Assembly (NCBI GenBank): GCA_034002405.1
Contig: JAVFAS010000016.1
Location: forward strand, 1 to 54,003
DNA from: SZUA-365 sp034002405
GTDB taxonomy: Bacteria; Bacteroidota; Ignavibacteria; SZUA-365
Length of the DNA: 54,003 bases
Reading direction: 5' to 3'
Shown here: piece after piece, positions 44,393-53,042 of the stretch
Layout of the letters: the number at the start of each line of letters is the position of its first letter
Numbering within the stretch: the first letter of the stretch is position 1
The notes under the pieces: generated by a model
What the model saw: the letters and a program-made list of their open reading frames with translations, nothing else
Databases searched by the model: none
What the model was told of the DNA's origin: nothing
Position numbers and translations under genes: made by a program

Positions 44393-45388
44393 TTATGCTC
44401 TTTCCTTGGAGCCCACGATCTGCGCCGCACCCGAGGGTGTGTCACGACGCGTGATCGCGGTGAGATCGGCGGCGTGCATCCATGCACGAACCTCCGCCTC
44501 GGTAAATGTGTCCCCCGCCTCGGTGGCGACCAGCATGTTGATCGCGAAGAGTGCGCCATGGGGTGGCGTGACCCGGTCGTCATCCATGATGAAATCCTGC
44601 ACGATCACGCAACCGCCGGGGTTGCAGGCGTCCGCGCATTTCCGGATCAACCGGGCGTTTTCCTCGTCGCTGTTGCTGTGCACGATCGCGGAGAGGAAAA
44701 CGATGTCGTACCCACCGGGCAGCGGGTCGGTATGATAGTCACCGGCGACCGCCTCGATCCGACCATCAAAACCTGCCTCCGTGATATATCGCCGCGTGAT
44801 CGGAACGATGCCCGGCAGATCGAACACCGTGGCCGAAAGGTCCCGTTTGACATGCATCATGGCCATGGCATACGCGCCGGTCCCCCCGCCCACATCGAGG
44901 ACGCGCACGGCGTCGTGAAAATCGATCAGGTTGATATCGGCCGGGGCCTGCGTCCGTGCGCGGTAATGCATGGCGGCCATGAAGGCTTCCCGCCACTCCT
45001 CGCCCCGCTCGACCAGGCGGACCCGGTCGGCGACGGTCCCCGTCCGCACTGCCTCGGTCAGATGACTCCAGAAATCCCACAGGTGGATGCTATGCTCGAT
45101 ATTCCCCATGTATCCCTGTACGCCACGCACGAGATGCCGCGCGGCGACGGTGGTATTGGTGAACGCGCCCTCGGCTTTCCCGAGCAATCCGATCGCGGCC
45201 AGTGCATTCATCAGACGGTCGGTGGCGCGGGGTTCGGTACCCAGCGCGGTCGCGATCGCGGAAGAGGATCGCGCGCCATCACGGAGAGCGGTGAACACGC
45301 CGAGTTCGACCGCGGTGAGAATGAGACGGCTCTGTCGGAATCCGGCGACCGCGGCCGCAAGCTGTTCGGGAGACATTTCAACGGACAT
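44393..45388 (-). CDS. SAM-dependent O-methyltransferase (class I, acetylserotonin/hydroxyneurosporene type)
   Basis: 331 residues. An N-terminal winged-helix dimerisation domain (LILTAVELGVFTAL, then SAIATALGTEPRATDRLMNALAAIGLL) precedes a Rossmann methyltransferase domain with the SAM motif VRVLDVGGGTGAYAMAM and ATVFDLPGIVPI. The catalytic-region segment YDIVFLSAIVHSNSDEEN and GGCVIVQDFIMDD follow. The family methylates small hydroxylated aromatics or carotenoid precursors; the substrate here is not predictable. The ATG at 45388 starts the conserved domain. The frame remains open far upstream on the antisense of the nucleotidase gene, which I disregard. Confidence 0.87.
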   Translation of the reverse strand: MSVEMSPEQLAAAVAGFRQSRLILTAVELGVFTALRDGARSSSAIATALGTEPRATDRLMNALAAIGLLGKAEGAFTNTTVAARHLVRGVQGYMGNIEHSIHLWDFWSHLTEAVRTGTVADRVRLVERGEEWREAFMAAMHYRARTQAPADINLIDFHDAVRVLDVGGGTGAYAMAMMHVKRDLSATVFDLPGIVPITRRYITEAGFDGRIEAVAGDYHTDPLPGGYDIVFLSAIVHSNSDEENARLIRKCADACNPGGCVIVQDFIMDDDRVTPPHGALFAINMLVATEAGDTFTEAEVRAWMHAADLTAITRRDTPSGAAQIVGSKERA

Positions 45389-45420
45389 GACGCACTCCAG
45401 GGAATACACCGGGGATAGTG

Positions 45421-45437
45421 ATCGCCCAGGGGGCGAT
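45421..45437. promoter_or_regulatory. Candidate operator palindrome upstream of methyltransferase
   Basis: ATCGCCC-AGG-GGGCGAT is a perfect 7-bp inverted repeat 32 bp before the methyltransferase start, in the 255-bp divergent spacer. No confident -10/-35 pair is visible there for either gene. Confidence 0.4.
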
Positions 45438-45643
45438 AGGACAATATGCGAAAGACGCGTCCGATTCGCGAATGGGTGGGGACACGCTTTTGACAGCGGC
45501 ATGACATTTCCATGACAGCGCCGAAATCCGGCGGCGATACTTTTGCAGGTGAATGCAGCAATCACAAGAGTTTCGGATCCGATTCTCATATGCGAACGAC
45601 GTGCACGACGCATCCATTCACCCTTACACCACGAGGAACCGCC

Positions 45644-47608
45644 ATGATCACGCGACACGCCATCATTCTTGCCCTGCTCGGCCTTCTGTGCAGCTTGCCT
45701 CTGGCCGCGCAACCGGCGCAGTATCTCACGATCCTCCATCTCAACGACACGCATGGGAATCTCCTGCCGGGCACGCCGCGCGATGCCATGCTGGAAGGTG
45801 CCCGCGGCGGTATCGCACGCGCCGCGACCGTTATCGGCCAGACCGCGATGAACGAAACCCCGTGGCTGCTGCTGCACGCCGGTGATGCCAGTGTCGGCGA
45901 TTTCATGCATCTGCTGCCGGCGGGCGATCCGGACGCACCGAGTCTCCCGGAACTGGAAATTCTCGCCAGTCTCGGGTGCGCCGCCATGACGCTCGGTAAT
46001 CACGAGTTCGACTTTTCCTCGCCGGGGCTCGTCGGCGCCCTGACGAATTCCCTCGGCCAGCCCCCGGCATTTCCCCTCCTCTCGGCCAATATCATCCTGC
46101 CCACGGATCCGGAGGATGACGCCCACCTTCTCGCGAACTGGGTGCAGCCGTCGATTGTCAAGGCCTACCCGGGCTTCACTGTCGGGATCATCGGCCTGAC
46201 CACTCCGATGACCAGCTACCTCTCCGACCCGGGTACGGTAGGTTTCGTCGAGGACGAGGCCCTGCTCGGCGCGCTGCTCTCTTCCACCGCGGCGGCCCTG
46301 CGCGATGGCGGATGCAATTATATCATTCTTCTCTCGCACATGGGCATGAATGCCGACAAGGCGCTCGCCGCGAATGTGCCCGGCATTGACCTGATCGTCA
46401 GCGGACACGACCACATCGCGACGAAGCATCCCGTGCGTGTGATCAATCCCCTGGGTACGGTCGTCTCGATCGTGCAGACCGAGGGGTTCTATTCCCAGAT
46501 CGGGCGCCTGCAGCTCAAGCGCCAGAACAATACCATCACCATCCACAAATACGATCTGATCGATCTGGATGCGAAGATCCCGGAGGATGCGACCGTGCGC
46601 GCCATTGTCGACGGCATCGCCACGGGGATCGAGGCAGCGCTGGCCGAGGCGGACGCGCCATTCTCCCACGTCTTCTCCTCCGCGGTCGCCGCGTGCGCGT
46701 CGACACAGACGGAAAAGGCGACGAATCTCGGGCAACCGGGACACCACGACACACATGTCGGAAATCTCGTCGCCGATGCGTATCAGAACATGCTCGGCGT
46801 GGACATTGGTCTCGTGCCCGGTGGCTCGACCGCGCAACCACTGTATCCGGGCCCCATCACCGCCAACGATCTCTATCGCATGATCGGCTATGGCGCGAAC
46901 ACGACCGACGGGGCGGGCTTTCCCGTCGTGACCTTCGCGCTCACCGGTCAGGATCTGCTCACGGGACTCAATGTCGCGCTCGCGGATATCGAAACCGATG
47001 ACGAACTGTTCATGCAGGTCTCCTCGAATCTCACGTACTTCTATGATCCATCGAACAGTCCGGACGCACGGCTTGTGGCGGCCTATTTCAAAGGTCAGCC
47101 TGTCGATCCATCGGCGGTGTACACCATCGGGACCAACTGGATGGTGGCACAATACGTCGAGATGCTGAACACGGTCAACAATCTCGGTATGACGATCTTG
47201 CAGTACGCGGAACAACCGCTCGGGGAGTTCGCGCTCGTCTTTGGGTACGTGACCAATCTCCAGGTGCTGGGTGGTCGGCGGACGCCGGGACGCGTGGTGG
47301 CGGTGGCGCCGATGACCGCGCGCAAACCTGGCTCGTCCGCGCCGATGGCGAAAATCGCGAGCGCCGGACCGAATCCCTTCACCGATCATTCGACCATCGT
47401 CGTCGAGGCGACCGACGTCATTTCCGCGACCGTACGGGTGTACGACATGCTCGGTCGCGAAGTCGCCACGCTGCGCGACGGCGATTTCGCCCTCGGTCAG
47501 CACCGGCTGGCGTTCGATGGCAGTGCCCTTCCCTGTGGCATGTACGAATGCCGACTGACGCTGCACGACGGGAGTGTCCAGTCCACAAGAATCATCAAGG
47601 TCCGATGA
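45644..47608 (+). CDS. Secreted 5'-nucleotidase/metallophosphoesterase with T9SS sorting domain
   Basis: 654 residues. After a signal peptide (AIILALLGLLCSLPLAAQ) comes the calcineurin-like metal site: LTILHLNDTHGNLLPG, LLHAGDASVGDF, TLGNHEFDFSSPG, ILLSHMGMN and SGHDHIATKHP. The C-terminal 5'-nucleotidase domain with the substrate loop (THVGNLVADAYQNML, VPGGSTAQPLYPGPITANDLY) follows. The last ~85 residues (AGPNPFTDHSTIVVEA, VYDMLGREVATLRDG, ending STRIIKVR) form a type IX secretion sorting domain, so it goes to the cell surface or medium. It probably removes phosphate from extracellular nucleotides. GAGGAA precedes the ATG at 45644. Confidence 0.92.
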   Translation: MITRHAIILALLGLLCSLPLAAQPAQYLTILHLNDTHGNLLPGTPRDAMLEGARGGIARAATVIGQTAMNETPWLLLHAGDASVGDFMHLLPAGDPDAPSLPELEILASLGCAAMTLGNHEFDFSSPGLVGALTNSLGQPPAFPLLSANIILPTDPEDDAHLLANWVQPSIVKAYPGFTVGIIGLTTPMTSYLSDPGTVGFVEDEALLGALLSSTAAALRDGGCNYIILLSHMGMNADKALAANVPGIDLIVSGHDHIATKHPVRVINPLGTVVSIVQTEGFYSQIGRLQLKRQNNTITIHKYDLIDLDAKIPEDATVRAIVDGIATGIEAALAEADAPFSHVFSSAVAACASTQTEKATNLGQPGHHDTHVGNLVADAYQNMLGVDIGLVPGGSTAQPLYPGPITANDLYRMIGYGANTTDGAGFPVVTFALTGQDLLTGLNVALADIETDDELFMQVSSNLTYFYDPSNSPDARLVAAYFKGQPVDPSAVYTIGTNWMVAQYVEMLNTVNNLGMTILQYAEQPLGEFALVFGYVTNLQVLGGRRTPGRVVAVAPMTARKPGSSAPMAKIASAGPNPFTDHSTIVVEATDVISATVRVYDMLGREVATLRDGDFALGQHRLAFDGSALPCGMYECRLTLHDGSVQSTRIIKVR

Positions 47609-47671
47609 CGTTCCCATGACGCCCGTCGATCCACGGCGCGTGGTTCATTGCATCGGCGCCGACGTTCTCGC

Positions 47672-47706
47672 GCAACGGACATCTCGATTGTCGGGGTGTC
47701 CGTTGC
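47672..47706 (+). terminator. Hairpin after the 5'-nucleotidase gene
   Basis: A perfect 10-bp inverted repeat GCAACGGACA/TGTCCGTTGC with a 15-nt loop, 63 bp after the stop. Only a weak pyrimidine tract (ATCTTCCTTCG) follows. Confidence 0.5.
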
Positions 47707-47795
47707 ATCTTCCTTCGTTGCTGTCTATGTTAGCGATGCATTCCACATCATGACAGCCGATTCTCTTTTTTTATTCCCATGTTCCCCGGGTGAGA

Positions 47796-50366
47796 ATGAT
47801 GCCGTCGCGTTCCTCGGGCTCGCTCTTGCTGTTCATCGACCTGGTCGTCTTCGTCCTTTGCGTCGTGGGCGTCGAGCAGATCCGTCAGAAGGCGTGGATC
47901 GGTGTCGATCTTCACTCGCTGACGCCACCGTCGAGCGTGCGCACGGCCGACACGACCCGCGGTGATGGGAGCATCGGTGCGTGTGGAATAGTCTTGCGCG
48001 TCCGGCATGTCACGGTGGCGAACGCACCGCTGAGAATCGGCGATATCCTTGTCAGCATTGCGGAGTATCCCATCCGGAATCCCGAGGATCCCGAACAGAT
48101 CCTCGACCAATTCGCCGTCGGCTCGGTACAGCCCGTGGTGCTGCGTCGCGGCGATGCCACGATCACGACACCCGTCACCTTGACCCCGTACTATTCCCGT
48201 CCCGACGTGATCGTGATCGCGGCCGCGATCGGCGTATTCTTCTTCATGGGACTGCTCGTGGTCTGGCTGCGTCCGGAGGATCCGGTCTCCCGTCCCTTCC
48301 ACCACCTCGTCGTTGGAGTTGCCTGCCTGATGGCGTTCACGATGGGGCGGTATACGCTCGAACCGCATGGACTCGGGCATGTCCTGCGGGCGCTGTATCC
48401 GCTCGCGAACGCGTTCGTCGGAAGCGCGCTCGTCCTCTTCGCGCTCACATTCCCGCATGGCGGAGTCCGCTCCCGCGGTCTGGCCATGCTGCTCTACCTG
48501 ATCGCCGCGGCCGTGGGTACCTGGGGGTTCATCGCATCGATGCGCGCGACCGTCCCGTTCGACCTCGCGTTCGCCCCCGTGTTCTATGCGGCGATGACCG
48601 CGGGGAAGGCGCTGTTGGGCGCCGGCACACTCGCATCCGTGGTCATCTTCGCCGTGCGTTTCGCGCGTGAGCGCGACAGCGGCTACCGCCGGCAGATCGC
48701 CTGGGCGATGACGGGAACCTCGATCGGCACCGCCGCTTTTGTCGCGTGGCAGTTGAGCACCTCGGGCTTTGTGCAATCCCTGCTCCCCGCGGGCGTGACG
48801 GATCTGTTCGGCGACGTGCACATGGATGAAATCGTGCTCAATGCCGCGCTTCTGGCCACCGCGGGATTCATGGTGATCGGCATCATCCGGTACCGGATGT
48901 TCGACATCGAGCTGCTGCTCAAGCGCGGGACCGTCTACGCGCTGTTGCTCGTTGTGCTGATCCTCGTCAACGCCGTGATTCTTTCGTTCTGGATCCATCG
49001 GACCGGCAGTGAGCGGGAAGGGACGTTTTTCCTGATCATGGCTGCGTTAAGCATCGACATGTTGCTCTTCATCCCGACGCGCGATCTGATCCAGCGAGCG
49101 ATCGACCGTTGGTTTTTTCGCGTCGAGTACAACTTTCGCGAGGCGCTCCGGCGCATCAGCGACGAAGTGCTCTCGAGTGTCCAGGCCGAGGACGCGGCGC
49201 GCTGGATTGTCGATGGACTCGATGCCCTGCTGCAGCCGACGGGTGTCATGGTTCTTGCCGTGCGAAACGAGAACGGACATCGAGCGCACAGCACCCTTCA
49301 GGTGCTCGGCCAGCGCGGATTCCGACGATGGAAGTATGCGTCGTTGACCGTGCACCGTGCCCGGCTACGCGCGCTGCCGCCGGGTCCGCTCGCATTCGAC
49401 GATGTTCTCGAGCCGGGCACGACCGCCTCCCACGCGGAAAATGCCGTCGCCCGACGTTTCCGCATTCGCGTCGTGTTCCCCATTCGTGCCGAAGACGGGG
49501 CCATACTTGGCCTGCTTGTTCTCGGCGAACGGAAATCCGGGGCGCGCTATACGCTCGAGGACGTCGATCTCATGCACGCCGTCACCACACAGGCCGCGCT
49601 GCAATTCGAGCGGTTTCTCCTTCAGCAGCATCTACTGCTGCAGCGGCATGAGGCGGATCGGTTACGCAAGCTCAATCGCATGAAGTCGTTTTTTGTTTCG
49701 GGCGTGTCACACGATCTGAAAACCCCGTTGACCTCCATCAACATGTTCGCTGAATTACTCGAGTCCCAGTTGCCGGCACGGAATGACGACGCACGAACAT
49801 CTCTCGGCATCATTCAGGGAGAATGCGCGCGACTCGCCCGTCTGATTGACAACGTGCTCGATTTCACGCGGATCGAGCGCGGCACGGTGGCATACCACAT
49901 GGCACGCGAGGATCTCACCCTGCTCGCGGCGCGCACGCGCGACACCATGGCGTATCAGCTTCGCATCGGTGGCTACGTATGCCGGTTGGAGCCATGCGCG
50001 GACCCGCTGCCGGTGATGGTCGATGCCGACGCCGTGCAGCAGGCGGTCGGCAACCTGCTGGGCAACGCCATGAAGTATTCAGGCGAGAGCCGGGAAATCG
50101 CCCTGCGCACCGCGCGGGAACACGGGCACGCCGTGCTCGCGGTGCGGGATCACGGCATCGGGATCGCCCCGGAAGAACTGCCCCAGTTGTTCGAGCCGTT
50201 TTTCCGGTCGTCCAGCGATCGCGTACAGAAACTCGGCGGTGTGGGACTCGGACTCGCCCTCGTCAAGCACATCGTCGACGCGCACGGGGGACGCGTGACC
50301 GTCGAACGCCATCCCGATGGGGGGAGCACATTCCGTTTGTCGTTCCCATTGCTGGAGCATGCATGA
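47796..50366 (+). CDS. Membrane sensor histidine kinase with N-terminal PDZ-like domain
   Basis: 856 residues. An initial membrane segment (SLLLFIDLVVFVLCVVGVE) is followed by a ~90-residue extracytoplasmic PDZ-like domain (RIGDILVSIAEYPIRNPED, VVLRRGDATI). Then come about seven further membrane helices, a GAF-like domain (residues ~460-590), a HisKA domain with His639 in VSHDLKTPLTSINM, and a HATPase with NAMKYSGESREIAL, DHGIGIAPEELPQLFEPFF and GVGLGLALVKHIVDAHGG. It autophosphorylates and passes phosphate to the regulator encoded next, with a 4-bp overlap. Either of two adjacent ATGs (47796, 47799) or a GTG at 47790 may start it; no clear ribosome site decides. Confidence 0.9.
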   Translation: MMPSRSSGSLLLFIDLVVFVLCVVGVEQIRQKAWIGVDLHSLTPPSSVRTADTTRGDGSIGACGIVLRVRHVTVANAPLRIGDILVSIAEYPIRNPEDPEQILDQFAVGSVQPVVLRRGDATITTPVTLTPYYSRPDVIVIAAAIGVFFFMGLLVVWLRPEDPVSRPFHHLVVGVACLMAFTMGRYTLEPHGLGHVLRALYPLANAFVGSALVLFALTFPHGGVRSRGLAMLLYLIAAAVGTWGFIASMRATVPFDLAFAPVFYAAMTAGKALLGAGTLASVVIFAVRFARERDSGYRRQIAWAMTGTSIGTAAFVAWQLSTSGFVQSLLPAGVTDLFGDVHMDEIVLNAALLATAGFMVIGIIRYRMFDIELLLKRGTVYALLLVVLILVNAVILSFWIHRTGSEREGTFFLIMAALSIDMLLFIPTRDLIQRAIDRWFFRVEYNFREALRRISDEVLSSVQAEDAARWIVDGLDALLQPTGVMVLAVRNENGHRAHSTLQVLGQRGFRRWKYASLTVHRARLRALPPGPLAFDDVLEPGTTASHAENAVARRFRIRVVFPIRAEDGAILGLLVLGERKSGARYTLEDVDLMHAVTTQAALQFERFLLQQHLLLQRHEADRLRKLNRMKSFFVSGVSHDLKTPLTSINMFAELLESQLPARNDDARTSLGIIQGECARLARLIDNVLDFTRIERGTVAYHMAREDLTLLAARTRDTMAYQLRIGGYVCRLEPCADPLPVMVDADAVQQAVGNLLGNAMKYSGESREIALRTAREHGHAVLAVRDHGIGIAPEELPQLFEPFFRSSSDRVQKLGGVGLGLALVKHIVDAHGGRVTVERHPDGGSTFRLSFPLLEHA

Positions 50367-51052
50367 AAACGGTCTTGATCATCGAAGACGATCCCGCCAT
50401 CCTGGCGGGACTCGAGGCGGGTCTGCGCGCCGAACACTACGCGGTCACCACCGAGTCGGACGGCGCCCGCGGTCTCGAACGCGCGAGAAAGCTGAATCCA
50501 GATATTATTATCCTCGATCTCATGCTTCCGTCGCTCAACGGCGAGGAAATCTGCCGCGCGCTTCGGGCAGGCGGCTGCGTCATGCCCATCCTCATGCTGA
50601 CGGCGAAGGGTTCGGAAACCGACAAGGTGCTCGGCCTCGAGCTGGGGGCCGACGACTACATGACCAAACCCTTCTCCCTGCGGGAATTGCAGGCGCGCAT
50701 CAAGGCCCTGCTTCGACGCGCGCCCGTCCTGCGCGAACCGGAAGAGTACGCCGTCGGCGAACTCTGGATCAACCTGCGCACGCGCGAGGTCCGGCTGCGG
50801 GATCGCGCCGTCGATCTGACGGCGCGGGAGTTCGACGTCCTGCGGTATTTCATCCTTCACGCCAATGAACTCGTCACGCGAGACATGCTGCTCGACGAGG
50901 TGTGGGGATACGATCAGTATCCGACCACGCGCACCGTCGACAACTACATCCTCGCATTGCGAAAGAAAATCGAGATCACACCATCAGCGCCGCGGTACAT
51001 CGTCACCGTGCACACCGCCGGCTATCGTCTCGTCGGCGCCCTCCCCTCTTGA
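50363..51052 (+). CDS. OmpR/PhoB-family response regulator
   Basis: 229 residues. The receiver domain has an acidic pocket (LIIEDDP), phospho-acceptor Asp52 in IIILDLMLPS, MLTAKGSETDK and the conserved Lys in YMTKPFSLREL. A winged-helix DNA-binding domain follows (LTAREFDVLRYFILHANELVTRDMLLDEVWG, RTVDNYILALRKKIE). The ATG overlaps the kinase stop (ATGA), so the two form a coupled pair. The stop codon overlaps the -35 box of the tRNA promoter. Target genes are not evident. Confidence 0.95.
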   Translation: MKTVLIIEDDPAILAGLEAGLRAEHYAVTTESDGARGLERARKLNPDIIILDLMLPSLNGEEICRALRAGGCVMPILMLTAKGSETDKVLGLELGADDYMTKPFSLRELQARIKALLRRAPVLREPEEYAVGELWINLRTREVRLRDRAVDLTAREFDVLRYFILHANELVTRDMLLDEVWGYDQYPTTRTVDNYILALRKKIEITPSAPRYIVTVHTAGYRLVGALPS

Positions 51053-51077
51053 CACTGTGCGTGCGGCGATCTATATT
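51049..51077 (+). promoter_or_regulatory. Sigma70-like promoter of tRNA-Gly
   Basis: Consensus TTGACA, exactly 17 bp, then TATATT, ending 11 bp before the tRNA 5' end. The -35 shares bases with the regulator's TGA stop. The consensus match is unusually good for a Bacteroidota-side genome. Confidence 0.88.
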
Positions 51078-51088
51078 TCGGAAGCTCT

Positions 51089-51161
51089 GCGGGTGTAACT
51101 CAGTTGGTAGAGTGTCAGCTTCCCAAGCTGAATGTCGCGGGTTCGAATCCCGTCTCCCGCT
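51089..51161 (+). tRNA. tRNA-Gly, anticodon CCC
   Basis: A 73-nt cloverleaf: acceptor GCGGGTG/CTCCCGC, D-arm ACTC/GAGT, anticodon stem TCAGC/GCTGA around TTCCCAA (anticodon CCC), T-arm GCGGG-TTCGAAT-CCCGT and discriminator U73. G1-C72, C2-G71, U73 and C35-C36 are glycine identity elements. The acceptor stem has a U6-U67 mismatch. CCA is not encoded. Confidence 0.93.
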
Positions 51162-51169
51162 CCCGCATC

Positions 51170-51197
51170 AAAACGTCCGCCCCGGCGGACGTTTTTT
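51170..51197 (+). terminator. Intrinsic terminator after tRNA-Gly
   Basis: The stem AAAACGTCCGC/GCGGACGTTTT with loop CCCG runs into six T residues, starting 9 bp after the tRNA. Confidence 0.93.
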
Positions 51198-51237
51198 GTT
51201 TCTCCCACGCCGCTGTCCCACATACCCGGATACACAG

Positions 51238-51267
51238 GGGTCCCGCCCGCGAACGCGGACGGGACCC
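51238..51267 (-). terminator. Hairpin downstream of the dockerin-like gene
   Basis: GGGTCCCG/CGGGACCC is a perfect 8-bp stem whose 14-nt interior can itself pair (CCGCG/CGCGG). It lies 24 bp beyond the minus-strand stop and has no U-run. Confidence 0.5.
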
Positions 51268-51290
51268 GGAGTAAAGACAATGCGGTCTGA

Positions 51291-52817
51291 TTATTTATTC
51301 AGGACCATCTTGATCGTCTTGGTGAACGACAGACCCGACTCGAGACCAACCATGCTGATCGTGGCGATGTAGTTGCCCGAGGGCAGGTTCGAGGCGTCGA
51401 ATGCCACGGAGTGGAGGCCATACTCGACGGTGCCGTCGACGAGCGTGGTGATGGTGCGACCGAGCATGTCGGTGACGGTGAGCGTCACGCGGCTGCGCTC
51501 GGGAACGTTATAGCGGATGCTGGTCGCGGGGTTGAACGGGTTCGGGAAGTTCTGATCCATGTCGAAGGTCCGCGTGTCGAAGCCACCGCGGCGCTTGGCA
51601 TTGAGTTCCTCGCTCGTGCGCATCCAGTTGAGCTTGATGGCAATGTAGTCGAAATTGTTCACGACGCCATTGCCATCGGCGTCCATGTAACAGCCTTCGG
51701 GCGTATTCCAGGGCACACCCGGTTGCAGTTCCCACGTGTAGTAGGTGAAGATATTCTCCGCGGCATCCGAGCGGTAGCGGGCGGGACCCGTCAGCCACGT
51801 GCTGCGGAGATTCGCATCGTGAATGTAGGTGTTGAGATCGCTGCGGTCGCCGTAATTGACGACACGGTCATTGTTGACATCACCCGGCCAGACCTCGCAC
51901 AGCGTTTGTCCCGGTGCGAGCACCATGACCACGCGGTTGAGGATCACGTCGGCGAGCTGGTTGCACTCGTCCATCACATTGAACACCACCTCGACATTGT
52001 AGTATCCCGGCGGGAGGATGTTCGAGTTGACAACCTGCGTTCCGAACACCGTATTGGCGTTGATATGCACAACCGTATTCTCGCTGTGCACGAGCACACC
52101 GGTCGGCGTCCGGAAATTGAACGTGATCGCGGCATCGAACTCACCGATCGGACGGCCGACGTTGTAGTGGATGGTGATCGCTTCCGGCTGGACGACGAAG
52201 GCCGGCGCGGTGAACGCCACTTCCGTCATCGGATCGACACAGACGTTGCGGACCTCGATCTCCCGGAATGAAGGGTTGGACGCCTGCAGCGTGCCGGAGG
52301 AGGTGATCAGCATGTTCGTGATCCGCATCCGCGCGGCGGTCACCGACGGGAACTGCACACTGCGGACCGGAACGTCGTAGGCCGGCGCGGGGAACACGAA
52401 GGTGTGCACGTCGACCCAGTTCGCGCCATCCCAGATCTGGATTGTCGCGCCCGCCATGTAGCGGTAGCACAGCGAACCATAGTAGAAGGTGACTTCGCCA
52501 AAGGTCTGGGCCGACGTCCAGTCAAACTGGATCCAGTAATTGGAACCGTTTTGACCGTCACCCGTCGAAGTCCAACCCCATGGCAGGGGGGCCGCGACGG
52601 CTGTCGCGCAATTCGCGCTCGGGGCGGGATTGCCCGGGATGATTCCGTCATTGTACGCAGCAGGGGCATACGCACCGGAGCCACCTCCGCTGTGCGTGCA
52701 GACAGCACTGGTCGCGATGTTTGGTGTCGGTGACTGCGCGAAGGCCGCCACTGTCAAGAGCAGCGAAGCGAATCCAACAACGGACGCGCTCCGCAACAAA
52801 CGGAAACGATGTTTCAT
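51291..52817 (-). CDS. Secreted discoidin/dockerin-like protein with T9SS sorting domain
   Basis: 508 residues with a signal peptide (SVVGFASLLLTVAAFAQ). An F5/8-type (discoidin-like) beta-sandwich with SNYWIQFDWTSAQTFGEVTFYYG and RMRITNMLI spans roughly residues 40-190, followed by Ig-like strands. A pair of EF-hand-like loops (DVNNDRVVNYGD and DADGNGVVNNFD), arranged as in type I dockerins, comes next. The C-terminal domain DQNFPNPFNPATSIRYNVPE...MLGRTITTLVDG is a classic type IX secretion signal. It is a cell-surface or released protein, possibly carbohydrate- or matrix-binding, with no catalytic motif seen. CAGGAG 7 nt before the ATG at 52817 and a consensus promoter upstream support the start. 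Confidence 0.9.
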   Translation of the reverse strand: MKHRFRLLRSASVVGFASLLLTVAAFAQSPTPNIATSAVCTHSGGGSGAYAPAAYNDGIIPGNPAPSANCATAVAAPLPWGWTSTGDGQNGSNYWIQFDWTSAQTFGEVTFYYGSLCYRYMAGATIQIWDGANWVDVHTFVFPAPAYDVPVRSVQFPSVTAARMRITNMLITSSGTLQASNPSFREIEVRNVCVDPMTEVAFTAPAFVVQPEAITIHYNVGRPIGEFDAAITFNFRTPTGVLVHSENTVVHINANTVFGTQVVNSNILPPGYYNVEVVFNVMDECNQLADVILNRVVMVLAPGQTLCEVWPGDVNNDRVVNYGDRSDLNTYIHDANLRSTWLTGPARYRSDAAENIFTYYTWELQPGVPWNTPEGCYMDADGNGVVNNFDYIAIKLNWMRTSEELNAKRRGGFDTRTFDMDQNFPNPFNPATSIRYNVPERSRVTLTVTDMLGRTITTLVDGTVEYGLHSVAFDASNLPSGNYIATISMVGLESGLSFTKTIKMVLNK

Positions 52818-52883
52818 GGGACACTCCTGAAAAAACCGTGGATGAGTTTGAGAGAGAGTCAGCACATAAACGTAATAAGCAGG

Positions 52884-52912
52884 AAAATACACAGCTTCTG
52901 TCTGAGTGTCAA
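52884..52912 (-). promoter_or_regulatory. Promoter of the dockerin-like gene
   Basis: On the minus strand consensus TTGACA and TATTTT are separated by 17 bp, leaving a leader of about 60 nt before the ATG at 52817. Confidence 0.82.
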
Positions 52913-52983
52913 GTCTATTCGTACGCCGTAACACATTTCCACCGGGCGCGATCCCGGATGTGCGTGTCGCGGGGGCTCAAACG

Positions 52984-53012
52984 TTGTTTCTCAGCGCGCG
53001 GTGCGATAACTT
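52984..53012 (+). promoter_or_regulatory. Candidate purM promoter
   Basis: TTGTTT and TAACTT with a 17-bp spacer, 30 bp before the purM GTG, in the divergent 225-bp spacer shared with the dockerin-like gene. Confidence 0.5.
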
Positions 53013-53042
53013 GAGGTTTTTCCATTTCTTCCGGAGTGCTCC

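Noticed and set aside
45389..47617. Very long upstream extension of the methyltransferase frame
   Set aside because: It runs antisense through the 5'-nucleotidase gene; the conserved methyltransferase begins at the ATG at 45388.
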